A stretch of DNA of 22,790 bases from Limnoraphis robusta CS-951 (GCF_000972705.2 NZ_LATL02000040.1:1-22790), one strand, 5' to 3'; numbered from the stretch's first letter, positions 1 through 7,539 are shown. Numbers and translations are program-made. Notes: generated by a model not told the origin, from the sequence alone.

Positions 1-160
1 CCGAATAAATGTCTGTCTGTTATCAATAACCTGCATAAACCCGCCCTTTCCTCCTCACCAATGTTGTAGGGGCGGGTTCCGAATAAATGTCTGTCTGTTA
101 TCAATAACCTGCATAAACCCGCCCTTTCCTCCTCACCAATGTTGTAGGGGCGGGTTCCGA
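1..160. repeat. 78-bp tandem duplication of a GC-rich palindrome repeat
   Basis: Bases 1-78 are repeated without change at 79-156, and a third copy starts at 157 (CCGAAT) before diverging. Each unit carries an inverted repeat, AACCCGCCC (38-46 in the first copy) and GGGCGGGTT (70-78), separated by about 23 bases. The window begins inside the array, so more copies may lie upstream. The same arms recur at 297-327 and 364-376, so this is a dispersed family and not only a local duplication. It may fold as a hairpin downstream of the minus-strand aminotransferase. Confidence 0.9.
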
Positions 161-215
161 ATCAATATATATTTTCCCACCAATATAGCAATGAGCAGGT
201 TAATGTTTACAACTT

Positions 216-240
216 CTTTGTGTCTTTGTGTCTTGGTGGT
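216..240 (+). repeat. Dispersed CTTTGTGTC repeat, copy 1
   Basis: A 25-base string built from CTTTGTGT units and ending TCTTGGTGGT. A near-identical string lies at 20666-20690 on this strand, and a related inverted copy at 18524-18547. All three lie between genes. This is a short dispersed repeat of unknown function. Confidence 0.75.
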
Positions 241-296
241 AACATTCAAGGCTAGACCCTTGTAAACAAGCCAGCGCGACCTGCTATAACTTACAC

Positions 297-327
297 AAAC
301 CCCGCCCCTACATCATCCGGGCGGGTT
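297..327. repeat. GC-rich palindrome, further copy (hairpin)
   Basis: AAACCCC-GCCC and GGGCGGGTTT face each other across an 11-base loop, with one bulged C in the left arm. The arms match those of the tandem units at 1-156, and a single arm (GAACCCGCCCCTAC) follows at 363-376, just after the stop codon of the minus-strand aminotransferase. Read on the minus strand the hairpin lies about 60 bases beyond that stop and could help end transcription, although only a short T-run follows. Confidence 0.65.
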
Positions 328-383
328 TATATCAGTTATTTTTGGGTAACAAACATCATTACAGAACCCGCCCCTACTCTTTC

Positions 384-1550
384 TTAAAGATGCGATCGCA
401 CAAATTCTTCTAAGCGTTTCATACCCGTTTCTATTGTTCCTAAATCAGTCGCGTAAGATAAGCGAATATGATCATCATTTCCAAAGGCTATTCCGGGAAC
501 AGCAGCGATTTGTTTTTCCTCAAGTAAGGCATTACAAAAATCAACCGAAGTGAGATTAAACTTGCTAACATTCAAATACATATAAAAGGCACCATCCGGT
601 TTAATACAACTAATTCCCGGAATATGACTCAGCATTTCATACATCACTTCTCGCCGTTTAGCAAAGGCTAATCGCATTTCTTCTACGCAGTCTTGAGAAC
701 TTTCTAAAGCGGCAATGCCTCCATATTGAGCAAATGTACAAACATTTGAAGTGCTATGACCTTGAATACGGGTTAAACTTTTGATCGCCTGAGCATCACC
801 TGCTAAATATCCTAATCGCCAGCCTGTCATCGCGTAGGCTTTAGCAAAACCACTACTAATAAAAGTGTATTTATAACTCTCAGGATGAGCTGCCGCAATA
901 CTTAAATGTTTAGCATCATCGTAGATGATTTTACAATAAATCTCATCAGAAACGACATAGATTCCTGTTTCTACAACAACTTCTGCTAAGGCTCGAATTT
1001 CATCGGGAGAGTAAACCATTCCCGTCGGATTTGAGGGAGAATTGAGAATAAACAGTTTAGTTTTTGAGGTGATGGACTGACGTAAAAGTTCAGGGGTGAT
1101 TTTATATCCGGTATCGCTGTAAGTTTGAACAATCACCGGATTTCCCTCTGCCAGTTTCACCATTTCGGGATAGCTGACCCAGTAAGGCGCCGGAATAATC
1201 ACTTCATCTCCAGCTTCTATCATTGCCATTACCAGGTTGTACAACGACTGTTTCCCGCCATTGGTGACAATAATGTTCTCGGCTTGATAAGATAAACCCG
1301 TCTGTTCGTTGAGGGAGTTTGCGATTAACTGTCTCAGCTTCTTTTCGCCAGCCGCTGGCCCGTAGCGAGTTTTGCCCTCGTCTAGCGCAAGCTTTGCCGC
1401 CGCGACAATGTGATCAGGCGTGTCGAAGTCAGGTTCTCCTACACTAAAATTGAGGACATCAATTCCTTCAGCCTTCATAGCCTGGGCTTTGGCTGAGATC
1501 GCTAACGTTAGGGACGGTGTAACCTGCTCGACTCGTGCTGCCAGCTTCAT
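384..1550 (-). CDS. aspC: Aspartate/prephenate-type PLP aminotransferase (class I, subgroup Ib)
   Basis: A 388-residue cytosolic enzyme that should transfer an amino group between aspartate (or arogenate/prephenate, glutamate) and 2-oxo acids using pyridoxal phosphate. The fold-type I signatures are present in order: VGEPDFDTP near residue 37, TNGGKQ 96-101, PYWVSYPEM 122-130, SPSNPTG 171-177, SDEIY 201-205, and the Schiff-base lysine K237 in [21 protein letters not shown] and RLSYAT near the C-terminus belong to the substrate-binding end. Length and motif order match the Thermus-type Ib aspartate aminotransferases. The ATG start gives the usual family N-terminus ([10 protein letters not shown]); the AAAGG in front of it is too close to be a good ribosome site. 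It stands alone, divergent from the aminopeptidase, behind a near-consensus promoter at 1647-1675. Whether aspartate or prephenate is the main substrate cannot be read from sequence; the symbol names the family. Confidence 0.93.
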   Translation of the reverse strand: MKLAARVEQVTPSLTLAISAKAQAMKAEGIDVLNFSVGEPDFDTPDHIVAAAKLALDEGKTRYGPAAGEKKLRQLIANSLNEQTGLSYQAENIIVTNGGKQSLYNLVMAMIEAGDEVIIPAPYWVSYPEMVKLAEGNPVIVQTYSDTGYKITPELLRQSITSKTKLFILNSPSNPTGMVYSPDEIRALAEVVVETGIYVVSDEIYCKIIYDDAKHLSIAAAHPESYKYTFISSGFAKAYAMTGWRLGYLAGDAQAIKSLTRIQGHSTSNVCTFAQYGGIAALESSQDCVEEMRLAFAKRREVMYEMLSHIPGISCIKPDGAFYMYLNVSKFNLTSVDFCNALLEEKQIAAVPGIAFGNDDHIRLSYATDLGTIETGMKRLEEFVRSHL

Positions 1551-1646
1551 CCTTTGTGAACCTTGATTTGAGCTTTTGCTTTTAGAGTTTAAATTTTAAG
1601 CTGGGTTCGGTTGAGTTGCAACCTAATTATCAAATATTGTTGACAT

Positions 1647-1675
1647 TTTATACTATAAAATAACAGGTTTGTCAA
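1647..1675 (-). promoter_or_regulatory. Sigma70-type promoter of the aminotransferase gene
   Basis: On the minus strand TTGACA (1670-1675) is followed by exactly 17 bases and then TATAAA (1647-1652). This is close to a textbook group-1 sigma promoter. Transcription would start near 1640, leaving an untranslated leader of about 90 bases before the ATG at 1550. Confidence 0.75.
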
Positions 1676-2038
1676 GTTAATCTCGTTAAAACTTTGTAAT
1701 ATTCTGCTCGCACTCCCGAAAACCCTTGGTTTTTACAAGATGTCCAAACGGTTTTAAGATGATCAATTTGTTCTTTATTCTTAAGCTTTTCTTCTCAGTT
1801 CCAAGCCAAACAAGAGGATCAACTTTATTTTTTCAAAATTATAAATGAGTCGATATAAGAGCTTCAATTCAGTTGTTTTTTTTTACCGAAATATTTTCCT
1901 GAAACGACTAAAATTCACCGCAACGAAAATCCATCAAAAGGTTACAGTTGCTCTTCGTGAAAAAACAACAACCCCATCAGACTGTTAGCCTCATCCCAAT
2001 TCAACAACGAGTTAGAGGATTAATTGCCAAATTTCATC

Positions 2039-2044
2039 TATAAT
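2039..2044 (+). promoter_or_regulatory. Possible -10 box upstream of the aminopeptidase gene
   Basis: A perfect TATAAT lies 56 bases before the ATG at 2101. No good -35 is seen at 16-18 bases upstream (the region reads AGGATT), so the promoter would depend on an activator or be weak. Confidence 0.35.
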
Positions 2045-2100
2045 AGAGCAGCAAACACGGTGTTTTGTTTGTTTTTTTACTGTAGCTTCAGAGTTACTAA

Positions 2101-4740
2101 ATGTTGCACTCCTATTTTGATACCGAGACCGACAGCCAAAAATCCTTTGAGTTACCCGGCGCTCGTCCGCATTATAACCCCGACCGTCCCGGACAAGTTG
2201 AACATATCTTTCTTGACCTGGTGCTAGACATTCCAAACAAATCCTTTCACGGGAATTGTACCATTAACTTAAAACCCGTGCAAAGTGGAATTGAAACACT
2301 GAGGCTTGATGCGGTTAACTTAGAAATTCAGGCGGTGAAAATTGATCAAGTCGATCAATCCTTCGACTATGATGGTGAACAGCTTGATATTTATCTCAGC
2401 CAACCGACCCAAGCTGACCAATTAATCAAGATCGCGATCGCCTATCATGTCGATCACCCCCAACGAGGACTCTATTTTATCAGTCCAAACGCTGATTATC
2501 CCGATAAACCGACTCAAGTTTGGACCCAAGGCGAAGACGAAGACTCACGTTTTTGGTTTCCTTGCTTCGACTATCCCGGACAACTCGCTACATCAGAAAT
2601 TCGGGTGCAAGTTCCCCAGCCATTTATTGCTATTTCTAACGGTGAACTGATCAACTCCGAAATTCAGGGTGAAAAGATCATCTATCACTGGTTACAAAAA
2701 CAAATTCATCCCACTTATTTAATGACCTTAGCGGTCGGTGAATTTGCCGAAATTAAAGACGAATGGAATAACATTCCCGTTCTCTATTATGTCGAGAAAA
2801 ACCGCGAAGCAGATGCTCACCGCAGCATGGGTAAAACACCCCAAATGATGGAATTTTTCTCTCAAACTTTTGGGTATGCTTATCCCTATCCGAAATATGC
2901 TCAAGTTTGTGTCGATGATTTCATCTTTGGAGGAATGGAAAATACCTCGACTACTCTATTAACAGATCGCTGTTTACTCGATGAAAAAGCTGCAATTGAT
3001 AACCGCAGTACAGAAAGTTTAGTCGCTCACGAACTCGCTCACCAATGGTTCGGTGATTTAGTCGTGATTGAACATTGGTCTCATGCTTGGATCAAAGAAG
3101 GAATGGCGACTTATTCAGAAGTCTTGTGGACAGAACATGAATATGGAAAAGAGGAAGCCGCCTATTATAGACTCGCCGAAACCCGCAATTATTTATCAGA
3201 AGATCGCTCTCGTTATCGTCGCCCCATTGTCACTCATATTTATCGAGAAGCCATAGAACTATATGATCGTCATTTGTACGAAAAAGGGGCTTGTGTTTAT
3301 CACATGATTCGCACCGAATTAGGCGATGAACTGTTTACCAAAGCGATTCATACCTTCGTTCAAAATAACGCGCACAAAACCGTAGAAACCTTTGATTTAC
3401 TGCGTTCGATTCAGCAATCAACTGGACGCAACTTGCTGTTTTTATTTGATCAATATGTATATCGGGGTGGACATCCAGATTATAAGGTTTCTTATAGTTG
3501 GGATGGTGAAAATAAACTTGCTAAAATTACGGTTAAACAAAAGCAAGCTAAAACCAGTGATAAAATCAGTGAAACCAACTTGTTTGATTTGAAAATTCCG
3601 ATTGCCTTTGGCTATTTACCAAAATTGAGTCAAGACGAAACTACACCCCAGTTTCAAACCTTTACGGTTCGCATCCATGAAGCCGAACAATCCTTCTATT
3701 TTCCCCTCTCAGAAAAACCAAAATACATCAGTTTTGATGCGGGAAATAACACGCTAAAAACCGTTAGCTTAGAGTATCCGGTTGCTGAACTAAAAGCACA
3801 ATTACAATTCGATCCTGATCCCATTTCTCGTATTTTTGCAGCCGAAGCATTAGCCCGAAAAGGCGGATTAGAAGTCGTTAAAACCCTCTCCAAAGCCCTC
3901 AAAGATGAACCGTTTTGGGGTGTACGTGTCGAAATCGCCAAACAGTTAAATAAAATTAAACTCGATCAAGCCTTTGCTGGGTTAATTGTCGGGTTAGAAG
4001 ACTCGAACTCGAGAGTGCGTCAGGCGGTTGTCAACGCCCTAGCTAAGATTAAAATACCCGCCAGCTATCAAGCCCTCAAATCTATTGTTGAAAAGGGAGA
4101 TGTAAGTTATTCTGTGGAAGCTTCAGCCATTACTGCTATCGGTGAAATGGTCGCCGGAAATCCTGATGAAGCGCTCACCGAAGAAAACGGAATCAAACTG
4201 TTAGAATTGGTATTGCAAGAACGAATGGGTTGGAATGAGGTATTACGTTCAGCAGCGATTTCTGGTTTAAGTCGGATGAAAACCTCAGAACCCGCCCTCA
4301 ATTTAATCCTCAGCTATAGCGTTGCAACGGTTCCTCAAGCCTTAAGGTTAGCTGCAATTCGAGCGTTAGGAAGCATTTCAACAGGTCAAAATAACATCAA
4401 TCTTGAACGCATTTTACAGCGTTTGGAAGAACTCTCAAAAGAAGAATTTTTCCTCACTCAAGTGGCGGTTGTTGTCGCCTTAGAACAGATGGAAACTCCC
4501 AAAGCCATTGCTGTTTTAAATGACTTAGCTGACCAAACTCTCGATGGTCGAGTTCGTCGAAAAGCAGAAGAAGCAGTTCAAAAGGTACAGAAAAATATCG
4601 GTTCTGATAAAGCCGTTAAACAACTGCGGGAAGAACTCGATAAGGTTAAAAGAGATAACCAAGAATTGAGGAGTCGCTTAGAAAGTCTAGAAGCCAAAAC
4701 TCAAGCGAATTCTAAAGCTAAGTCTAATGGCAAAAGTTAG
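2101..4740 (+). CDS. M1-family zinc aminopeptidase with HEAT-like C-terminal repeats
   Basis: An 879-residue cytosolic metallopeptidase that removes N-terminal amino acids from peptides. The M1 hallmarks are visible: the exopeptidase motif GGMEN at 277-281, the zinc site HELAH 310-314 with H310, H314 and the third ligand E333 (IKEGMATY), catalytic E311, and the conserved catalytic tyrosine Y393 in LYEKGA. An N-terminal beta-domain (about 1-200) precedes the catalytic domain (about 205-460). After a beta-rich segment, residues about 560-810 are alpha-helical repeats of the HEAT/PBS-lyase type (for example ALARKGGLEVVKTLSKAL and AVVNALAKIKIPASYQAL). The last 40 residues form a charged coiled coil (about 830-865). 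HEAT repeats replace the C-terminal domain of classical PepN, so the symbol pepN is withheld. There is no signal peptide. The gene is a single transcription unit ended by the hairpin at 4795-4827. Confidence 0.93.
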   Translation: MLHSYFDTETDSQKSFELPGARPHYNPDRPGQVEHIFLDLVLDIPNKSFHGNCTINLKPVQSGIETLRLDAVNLEIQAVKIDQVDQSFDYDGEQLDIYLSQPTQADQLIKIAIAYHVDHPQRGLYFISPNADYPDKPTQVWTQGEDEDSRFWFPCFDYPGQLATSEIRVQVPQPFIAISNGELINSEIQGEKIIYHWLQKQIHPTYLMTLAVGEFAEIKDEWNNIPVLYYVEKNREADAHRSMGKTPQMMEFFSQTFGYAYPYPKYAQVCVDDFIFGGMENTSTTLLTDRCLLDEKAAIDNRSTESLVAHELAHQWFGDLVVIEHWSHAWIKEGMATYSEVLWTEHEYGKEEAAYYRLAETRNYLSEDRSRYRRPIVTHIYREAIELYDRHLYEKGACVYHMIRTELGDELFTKAIHTFVQNNAHKTVETFDLLRSIQQSTGRNLLFLFDQYVYRGGHPDYKVSYSWDGENKLAKITVKQKQAKTSDKISETNLFDLKIPIAFGYLPKLSQDETTPQFQTFTVRIHEAEQSFYFPLSEKPKYISFDAGNNTLKTVSLEYPVAELKAQLQFDPDPISRIFAAEALARKGGLEVVKTLSKALKDEPFWGVRVEIAKQLNKIKLDQAFAGLIVGLEDSNSRVRQAVVNALAKIKIPASYQALKSIVEKGDVSYSVEASAITAIGEMVAGNPDEALTEENGIKLLELVLQERMGWNEVLRSAAISGLSRMKTSEPALNLILSYSVATVPQALRLAAIRALGSISTGQNNINLERILQRLEELSKEEFFLTQVAVVVALEQMETPKAIAVLNDLADQTLDGRVRRKAEEAVQKVQKNIGSDKAVKQLREELDKVKRDNQELRSRLESLEAKTQANSKAKSNGKS

Positions 4741-4794
4741 TTAGCATCAGCAAAGAAGGGGCGAGTTTAGCAATCTTGTTTCTGAGTACGCCCC

Positions 4795-4827
4795 AAAAAC
4801 CCGGTTTCTGCGAGAAACCGGGTTTTT
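4795..4827. terminator. Bidirectional rho-independent terminator (perfect 15-bp stem)
   Basis: AAAAACCCGGTTTCT (4795-4809), a 3-base loop GCG, and the exact complement AGAAACCGGGTTTTT (4813-4827). The A-tract and T-tract at the two feet make it usable on both strands. It lies between the convergent aminopeptidase (+) and DUF3122-like gene (-). A degenerate relative with a longer loop occurs at 18579-18621, again between convergent genes, so it belongs to a dispersed repeat family. Confidence 0.88.
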
Positions 4828-4830
4828 ATA

Positions 4831-4861
4831 CTTGCCTCTTGCCTCTTGCCTGTTCCCTGTT
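4831..4861. repeat. Heptameric short tandem repeats (CTTGCCT)x3 plus GTTCCCT
   Basis: CTTGCCT occurs three times in a row (4831-4851) and runs into GTTCCCTGTT, touching the stop codon of the gene on the minus strand. This resembles the STRR heptamer repeats of filamentous cyanobacteria. A second array of the related heptamer is at 8164-8191. Confidence 0.75.
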
Positions 4862-5345
4862 AAATGCTTTGCCATTCTATAATCACAGCAGGAGGAACTT
4901 TGACTGTTCGCTCTTTTTCTAAGGGTAATCTCAATTCAATTAAATGATGGGTTGACAATTGAGATAAAATGGGTTTAATATCATATTGACCCACATTTGG
5001 AGCAGGAGATTTTTCGCTAAACACATCATCCGCCTCTAAAATATTGTCAGCATCCTGAATTTTTAAAGGTTGAACATGAGCAAATTCTACCTCACCCGGA
5101 AAGCCCACTAAACGTAAATTAATCTCACGCAATTCACCGGATTTTACTCGTTTAAACAAGACAACTTGCCAGGAACTTCCCGTATTATCCCGTAAAGTAT
5201 GGCGAGATTGATAGAGAATTTGTTCAGGGGTTTCAAGTTGTTTGCTGACAACAGCTTGGGCGGGTCGAGAATAACTCAAGTTGAGAGTTAATACCAGAAT
5301 CAAGATTAAAAACCATGATAAAATTGCCTGTTGTTTTCTGAGCAT
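4860..5345 (-). CDS. DUF3122-like secreted cyanobacterial protein
   Basis: A 161-residue protein of unknown function. Residues 1-32 form a signal peptide (charged MLRKQQ, a hydrophobic stretch LILILVLTLNL, then PAQA before VVSKQ), so it should be exported to the periplasm or thylakoid lumen. The mature part has the string YQSRHTLRD...WQVVLFKR and LRLVGFPGEVEF, which I recognise as the cyanobacterial DUF3122 family; that assignment is from memory of the family and not from a search. The start is well supported by a strong ribosome site GGAGGTG eight bases before the ATG. It follows the haem-protein gene by 21 bases on the same strand, so the two are probably co-transcribed. Confidence 0.75.
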   Translation of the reverse strand: MLRKQQAILSWFLILILVLTLNLSYSRPAQAVVSKQLETPEQILYQSRHTLRDNTGSSWQVVLFKRVKSGELREINLRLVGFPGEVEFAHVQPLKIQDADNILEADDVFSEKSPAPNVGQYDIKPILSQLSTHHLIELRLPLEKERTVKVPPAVIIEWQSI

Positions 5346-5366
5346 TTTGATTCACCTCCACAGGGT

Positions 5367-5978
5367 TTAATTATCAGTTTGTAATGCAGCTTGTAAATCA
5401 GAAATAAATACAGAATACATCCCCCGTAAATCTCCGACTTGGAAATCAAAAGCTAAATCTTGAGGATATTTGGCTTGAACAAACTCAGGACGAGAATTTT
5501 TAGAACCATGACAAGCCAGACAACTCGCTTCAACGGAAATTCGACGATAATAGCGGGTTCCTTCGGTTCCGTTGAGGGTTTCGCGATCCCAAAATCCGAT
5601 CAATTCTGGATCTTGTTCAAACTTAGCAAGTGCCATCCGATCGTGCAAATTTTGGGGTGCATGGGCGGGGTTTCGATATTTTTTGGCAATTTGCTTGACT
5701 TGCCAACCGTTTTCTTCACTAAGCTGTTTGGCTCGCATTCCTACGGGTTTACAGACTTGTTTGAAGGTTTCTCCTGTGGGTTCTTCCGTCCCACCTTCCA
5801 GGGTTGAGGCTAAACCGGATCTCATCTGATCGAGAAGTTCGATTTCTTGAACGGCTTGGGCCAATTCACTGGGGTTCGTTTCAGCCTGGGCGAAGCTGGG
5901 ATGGTATATCAATAACGCAGCGATGGCTACAAGTCCGATAAACAGACGATAACAGGTCTTTTTCATCACGATCGCCAT
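5367..5978 (-). CDS. Periplasmic c-type haem protein, Tll0287-like (DUF3365)
   Basis: A 203-residue exported protein with one haem-c attachment motif, CLACH, in EASCLACHGSKNSRPEF near residue 150. After a signal peptide (MAIVMKKTC, hydrophobic LFIGLVAIAALLIY, then FAQA) come helices like those of Tll0287, a cyanobacterial haem protein of unknown role with a sensor-like fold. The C-terminal YPQDLAFDFQVGDLRGMYSVFI belongs to the same domain. The open frame extends upstream to 6146, but those 56 codons overlap the divergent rhodanese gene and do not look like a signal sequence. I chose the ATG at 5978 because AAGGA lies eight bases before it; the ATG at 5966 has no such site. It heads a two-gene unit with the DUF3122-like gene and shares a divergent promoter region with the rhodanese gene. 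Confidence 0.82.
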   Translation of the reverse strand: MAIVMKKTCYRLFIGLVAIAALLIYHPSFAQAETNPSELAQAVQEIELLDQMRSGLASTLEGGTEEPTGETFKQVCKPVGMRAKQLSEENGWQVKQIAKKYRNPAHAPQNLHDRMALAKFEQDPELIGFWDRETLNGTEGTRYYRRISVEASCLACHGSKNSRPEFVQAKYPQDLAFDFQVGDLRGMYSVFISDLQAALQTDN

Positions 5979-5989
5979 TTCTATAATCC

Positions 5990-6027
5990 TTGACTTTAAC
6001 TGTATAGTAATATAGTAATTAAAGCAA
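5990..6027. promoter_or_regulatory. Overlapping divergent promoters with tandem TATAGTAA operator candidate
   Basis: The plus strand has TTGACT (5990-5995), 15 bases, then TATAGT (6011-6016), directed at the rhodanese gene. The minus strand has TTGCTT (6022-6027) and TATACA (6001-6006), directed at the haem-protein gene. The exact 8-mer TATAGTAA is repeated head to tail at 6003-6010 and 6011-6018, lying across or between the promoter boxes of both directions. A regulator bound here could control both genes; the nearby ArsR-type protein is the obvious candidate, but this is inference. Confidence 0.45.
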
Positions 6028-6065
6028 CCTTGCTCAAAAAAATACCAACTCCCAGAGGACTTGAG

Positions 6066-6617
6066 ATGATGACGAATAGCACAACAACCATCGATCAACC
6101 CGAAGCGATAGAAGCCGCCATCCTCAAGCAGTGGCTCGCGCAACAAGCGGTAACGTTAGTAGACGTGCGTGAACCTGTCGAATACGCAGGCGAACACCTA
6201 GCCGGGTCAATTTTAGTCCCCTTATCCAAATTCGATCCCAGTCAAATTCCCAACGAAGGTCAAAAAGTCGTCGTTTATTGTCAGAGTGGACGTCGCTCGA
6301 CTCAAGCCGCTCAACAGCTCGTCGCCAGTGGCTTTCAAGTTGAAAATCTTGTCACTTTAGAGGGGGGACTCAATGCTTGGAAAGCTGAGGGTTATCAAAC
6401 AAAACTTAACAAAAAAGCACCCCTTAGCCTCATGCGTCAGGTGCAAATTGTTGCAGGTTCGTTAGTGTTGACCGGAACCCTATTGGGTGCGTTTGTTTCT
6501 CCTGGGTTTTTAGTGTTGAGTGGTTTTGTGGGTGCGGGGTTAATGTTTGCGGGAATTACGAATACTTGTGGTTTAGCGTTGTTATTGGCAAAATTACCTT
6601 ACAACCAACAATCTTAA
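6066..6617 (+). CDS. Rhodanese with C-terminal membrane domain (YgaP-like, DUF2892)
   Basis: A 183-residue protein that should bind or transfer sulfane sulfur at the inner face of the membrane. The rhodanese domain (about 18-115) contains VDVREPVEYAGEHLAGS and the six-residue active-site loop CQSGRR with catalytic C72. Residues about 125-175 form two membrane helices around SPGFLVLSG, ending GLALLLAKLPYN, which is the DUF2892 layout of E. coli YgaP. The frame can be read upstream from a TTG at 6030, but AGAGGA (6054-6059) sits 6 and 9 bases before the paired ATG codons at 6066 and 6069, so I start at 6066. It is convergent with the ArsR-type gene 24 bases away; E. coli pairs ygaP with the ArsR-family regulator gene ygaV, which makes the neighbourhood meaningful. 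Confidence 0.88.
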   Translation: MMTNSTTTIDQPEAIEAAILKQWLAQQAVTLVDVREPVEYAGEHLAGSILVPLSKFDPSQIPNEGQKVVVYCQSGRRSTQAAQQLVASGFQVENLVTLEGGLNAWKAEGYQTKLNKKAPLSLMRQVQIVAGSLVLTGTLLGAFVSPGFLVLSGFVGAGLMFAGITNTCGLALLLAKLPYNQQS

Positions 6618-6641
6618 TTAATCTCCACCCCGGCGATCGCT

Positions 6642-6992
6642 TTAGTGGGGAGAGTGCAATGTTTTGAGTTGTTTAATTTCTTCAGCTTGCTGTTGAATTC
6701 GATCACTCAAGCGATCGCAAACGAGTTCACACAATTCAAAAATTAGCGGATCATTAATTTCATAGTAAACACTGACTCCAACAGGTTGACGGGATAAAAT
6801 CCCCGCTTGAGTCAGAATTTTCAGATGTTTTGAGAGGTTGGCTTGTCCTAAACCCGTGGCTTCCGAAATCTCCGTGACGTTCATCGCTCCCGATCTCAAA
6901 CAGTTTAAGATTTGTAGGCGACTCACTTCAGAAAGCAGTTTAAAGTATTCAGCTACGGGTATCAGAGCGGAGGAAGAAGCAGTATTCTGCAC
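6642..6992 (-). CDS. ArsR/SmtB-family transcriptional repressor, candidate sulfur sensor
   Basis: A 116-residue winged-helix dimeric repressor. Residues 13-35 (VAEYFKLLSEVSRLQIL) and the recognition region TEISEATGLGQANLSKHLKIL (about 40-60), followed by the wing GVSVYYEI, are typical of ArsR proteins. The metal motif ELCVCDL of alpha-3 is absent. Cysteines occur instead at C31 (alpha-2) and C88/C92 (alpha-5), roughly where the persulfide-sensing SqrR/BigR/YgaV group has its two cysteines, although C31 is shifted by one residue from the usual place. Together with the neighbouring rhodanese this suggests sulfide or redox sensing over metal sensing. The start is GTG with no clear ribosome site; no ATG lies in frame upstream before a stop. 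It is likely autoregulated. Confidence 0.88.
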   Translation of the reverse strand: MQNTASSSALIPVAEYFKLLSEVSRLQILNCLRSGAMNVTEISEATGLGQANLSKHLKILTQAGILSRQPVGVSVYYEINDPLIFELCELVCDRLSDRIQQQAEEIKQLKTLHSPH

Positions 6993-7055
6993 TGGGGAGA
7001 ACTGTATTTTGAAATTTAACTATCTTCATACTATGTTACACCTTTTCGGTTTCAC

Positions 7056-7090
7056 AAAAAAATAGCTGTTCCTTTTTTCAGGACAGCTAC
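7056..7090 (-). terminator. Rho-independent terminator of the small acidic-protein gene
   Basis: On the minus strand the stem TAGCTGTCC pairs with GG-A-ACAGCTA (one bulged A) across an A-rich loop and is followed by a run of seven T. It lies about 65 bases beyond the stop codon at 7154, and separates that gene from the arsR promoter. Confidence 0.75.
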
Positions 7091-7153
7091 CCCAACCCAG
7101 TCTTTTTTCAAAATTTAATCTCTCTTAGTCAGTGTTTATCGGTGAAATGTTAT

Positions 7154-7357
7154 TTAACTCTCAGATTCTTCTGAATCATCATCTGAGTCTGATTCTAAGT
7201 TATCGGGATCAACGTAGTAGCAAACTGCATCATCTAAACAAATCAGCGCCCAACCCGAATCATCAATACTCTTTAGTTCGTAAGCCGCTTGCTGTACAAA
7301 GAAACCTTTATGATTACGGGTTTCTGCTTTAACGTGGACTGTATTATCGATACTCAT
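7154..7357 (-). CDS. Small acidic protein of unknown function
   Basis: A 67-residue protein that I do not recognise. It has a compact N-terminal part (MSIDNTVHVKAETRNHKGFF, then WALICLDDAVCYYV) with two cysteines, and a very acidic tail DNLESDSDDDSEESES. There is no signal peptide or membrane segment. The frame runs nine codons further upstream, but the ATG at 7357 has AAGGAG in front of it (11-base spacing) and gives a better start. It has its own terminator at 7056-7090. The real-gene call rests on the ribosome site, the terminator and plausible composition. Confidence 0.65.
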   Translation of the reverse strand: MSIDNTVHVKAETRNHKGFFVQQAAYELKSIDDSGWALICLDDAVCYYVDPDNLESDSDDDSEESES

Positions 7358-7505
7358 AGCTCTCACAACTCCTTGCTTTATCAAAAATTACTGTCAACCG
7401 TGAATCAAGATTGTTAATGACTGAAGTTTCCAAATCTTATCATTAGTTGGCTCAATTTTTGATGAATTTATATAATTTTTTGTTACAAAATCTCAACAAA
7501 TCTAC

Positions 7506-7539
7506 ATCATCTTTCAACCCTTAATCATCTCTCAACCCT
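7506..7539. repeat. Short direct repeat ATCATCT(T/C)TCAACCCT
   Basis: Two 16-base copies at 7506-7521 and 7524-7539 differ at one base, with an 18-base period. They lie in the AT-rich gap between the TPR and small acidic-protein genes. A small local duplication with no evident function. Confidence 0.55.

Larger units (their letters stand above)
1551..2100. other. 550-bp divergent intergenic region
   Basis: AT-rich spacer between the divergent aminotransferase and aminopeptidase genes. It holds a strong minus-strand promoter (1647-1675), a plus-strand -10-like TATAAT (2039-2044), and a 10-bp inverted repeat (GTTGTTTTTT at 1872-1881 and AAAAAACAAC at 1960-1969). I see no convincing small gene in it; the short open frames near 2012-2236 are shadows of the aminopeptidase start. 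Confidence 0.6.

Noticed and set aside
1..160. Tandem repeat as a CRISPR array
   Set aside because: The whole 78-bp unit including the would-be spacer is identical in both copies, and no cas gene is near.
1872..1969. 10-bp inverted repeat (GTTGTTTTTT/AAAAAACAAC) as a mobile-element border
   Set aside because: The arms are mostly homopolymer, which arises by chance in AT-rich DNA, and nothing in the 78 bases between supports an element.
2012..2236. Minus-strand frame over the aminopeptidase start
   Set aside because: Shadow of the real gene on the other strand and of its leader.
5979..6146. N-terminal extension of the haem protein (56 extra codons)
   Set aside because: It overlaps the divergent rhodanese gene, begins at a TTG, and would bury the signal peptide; a good ribosome site precedes the ATG at 5978.
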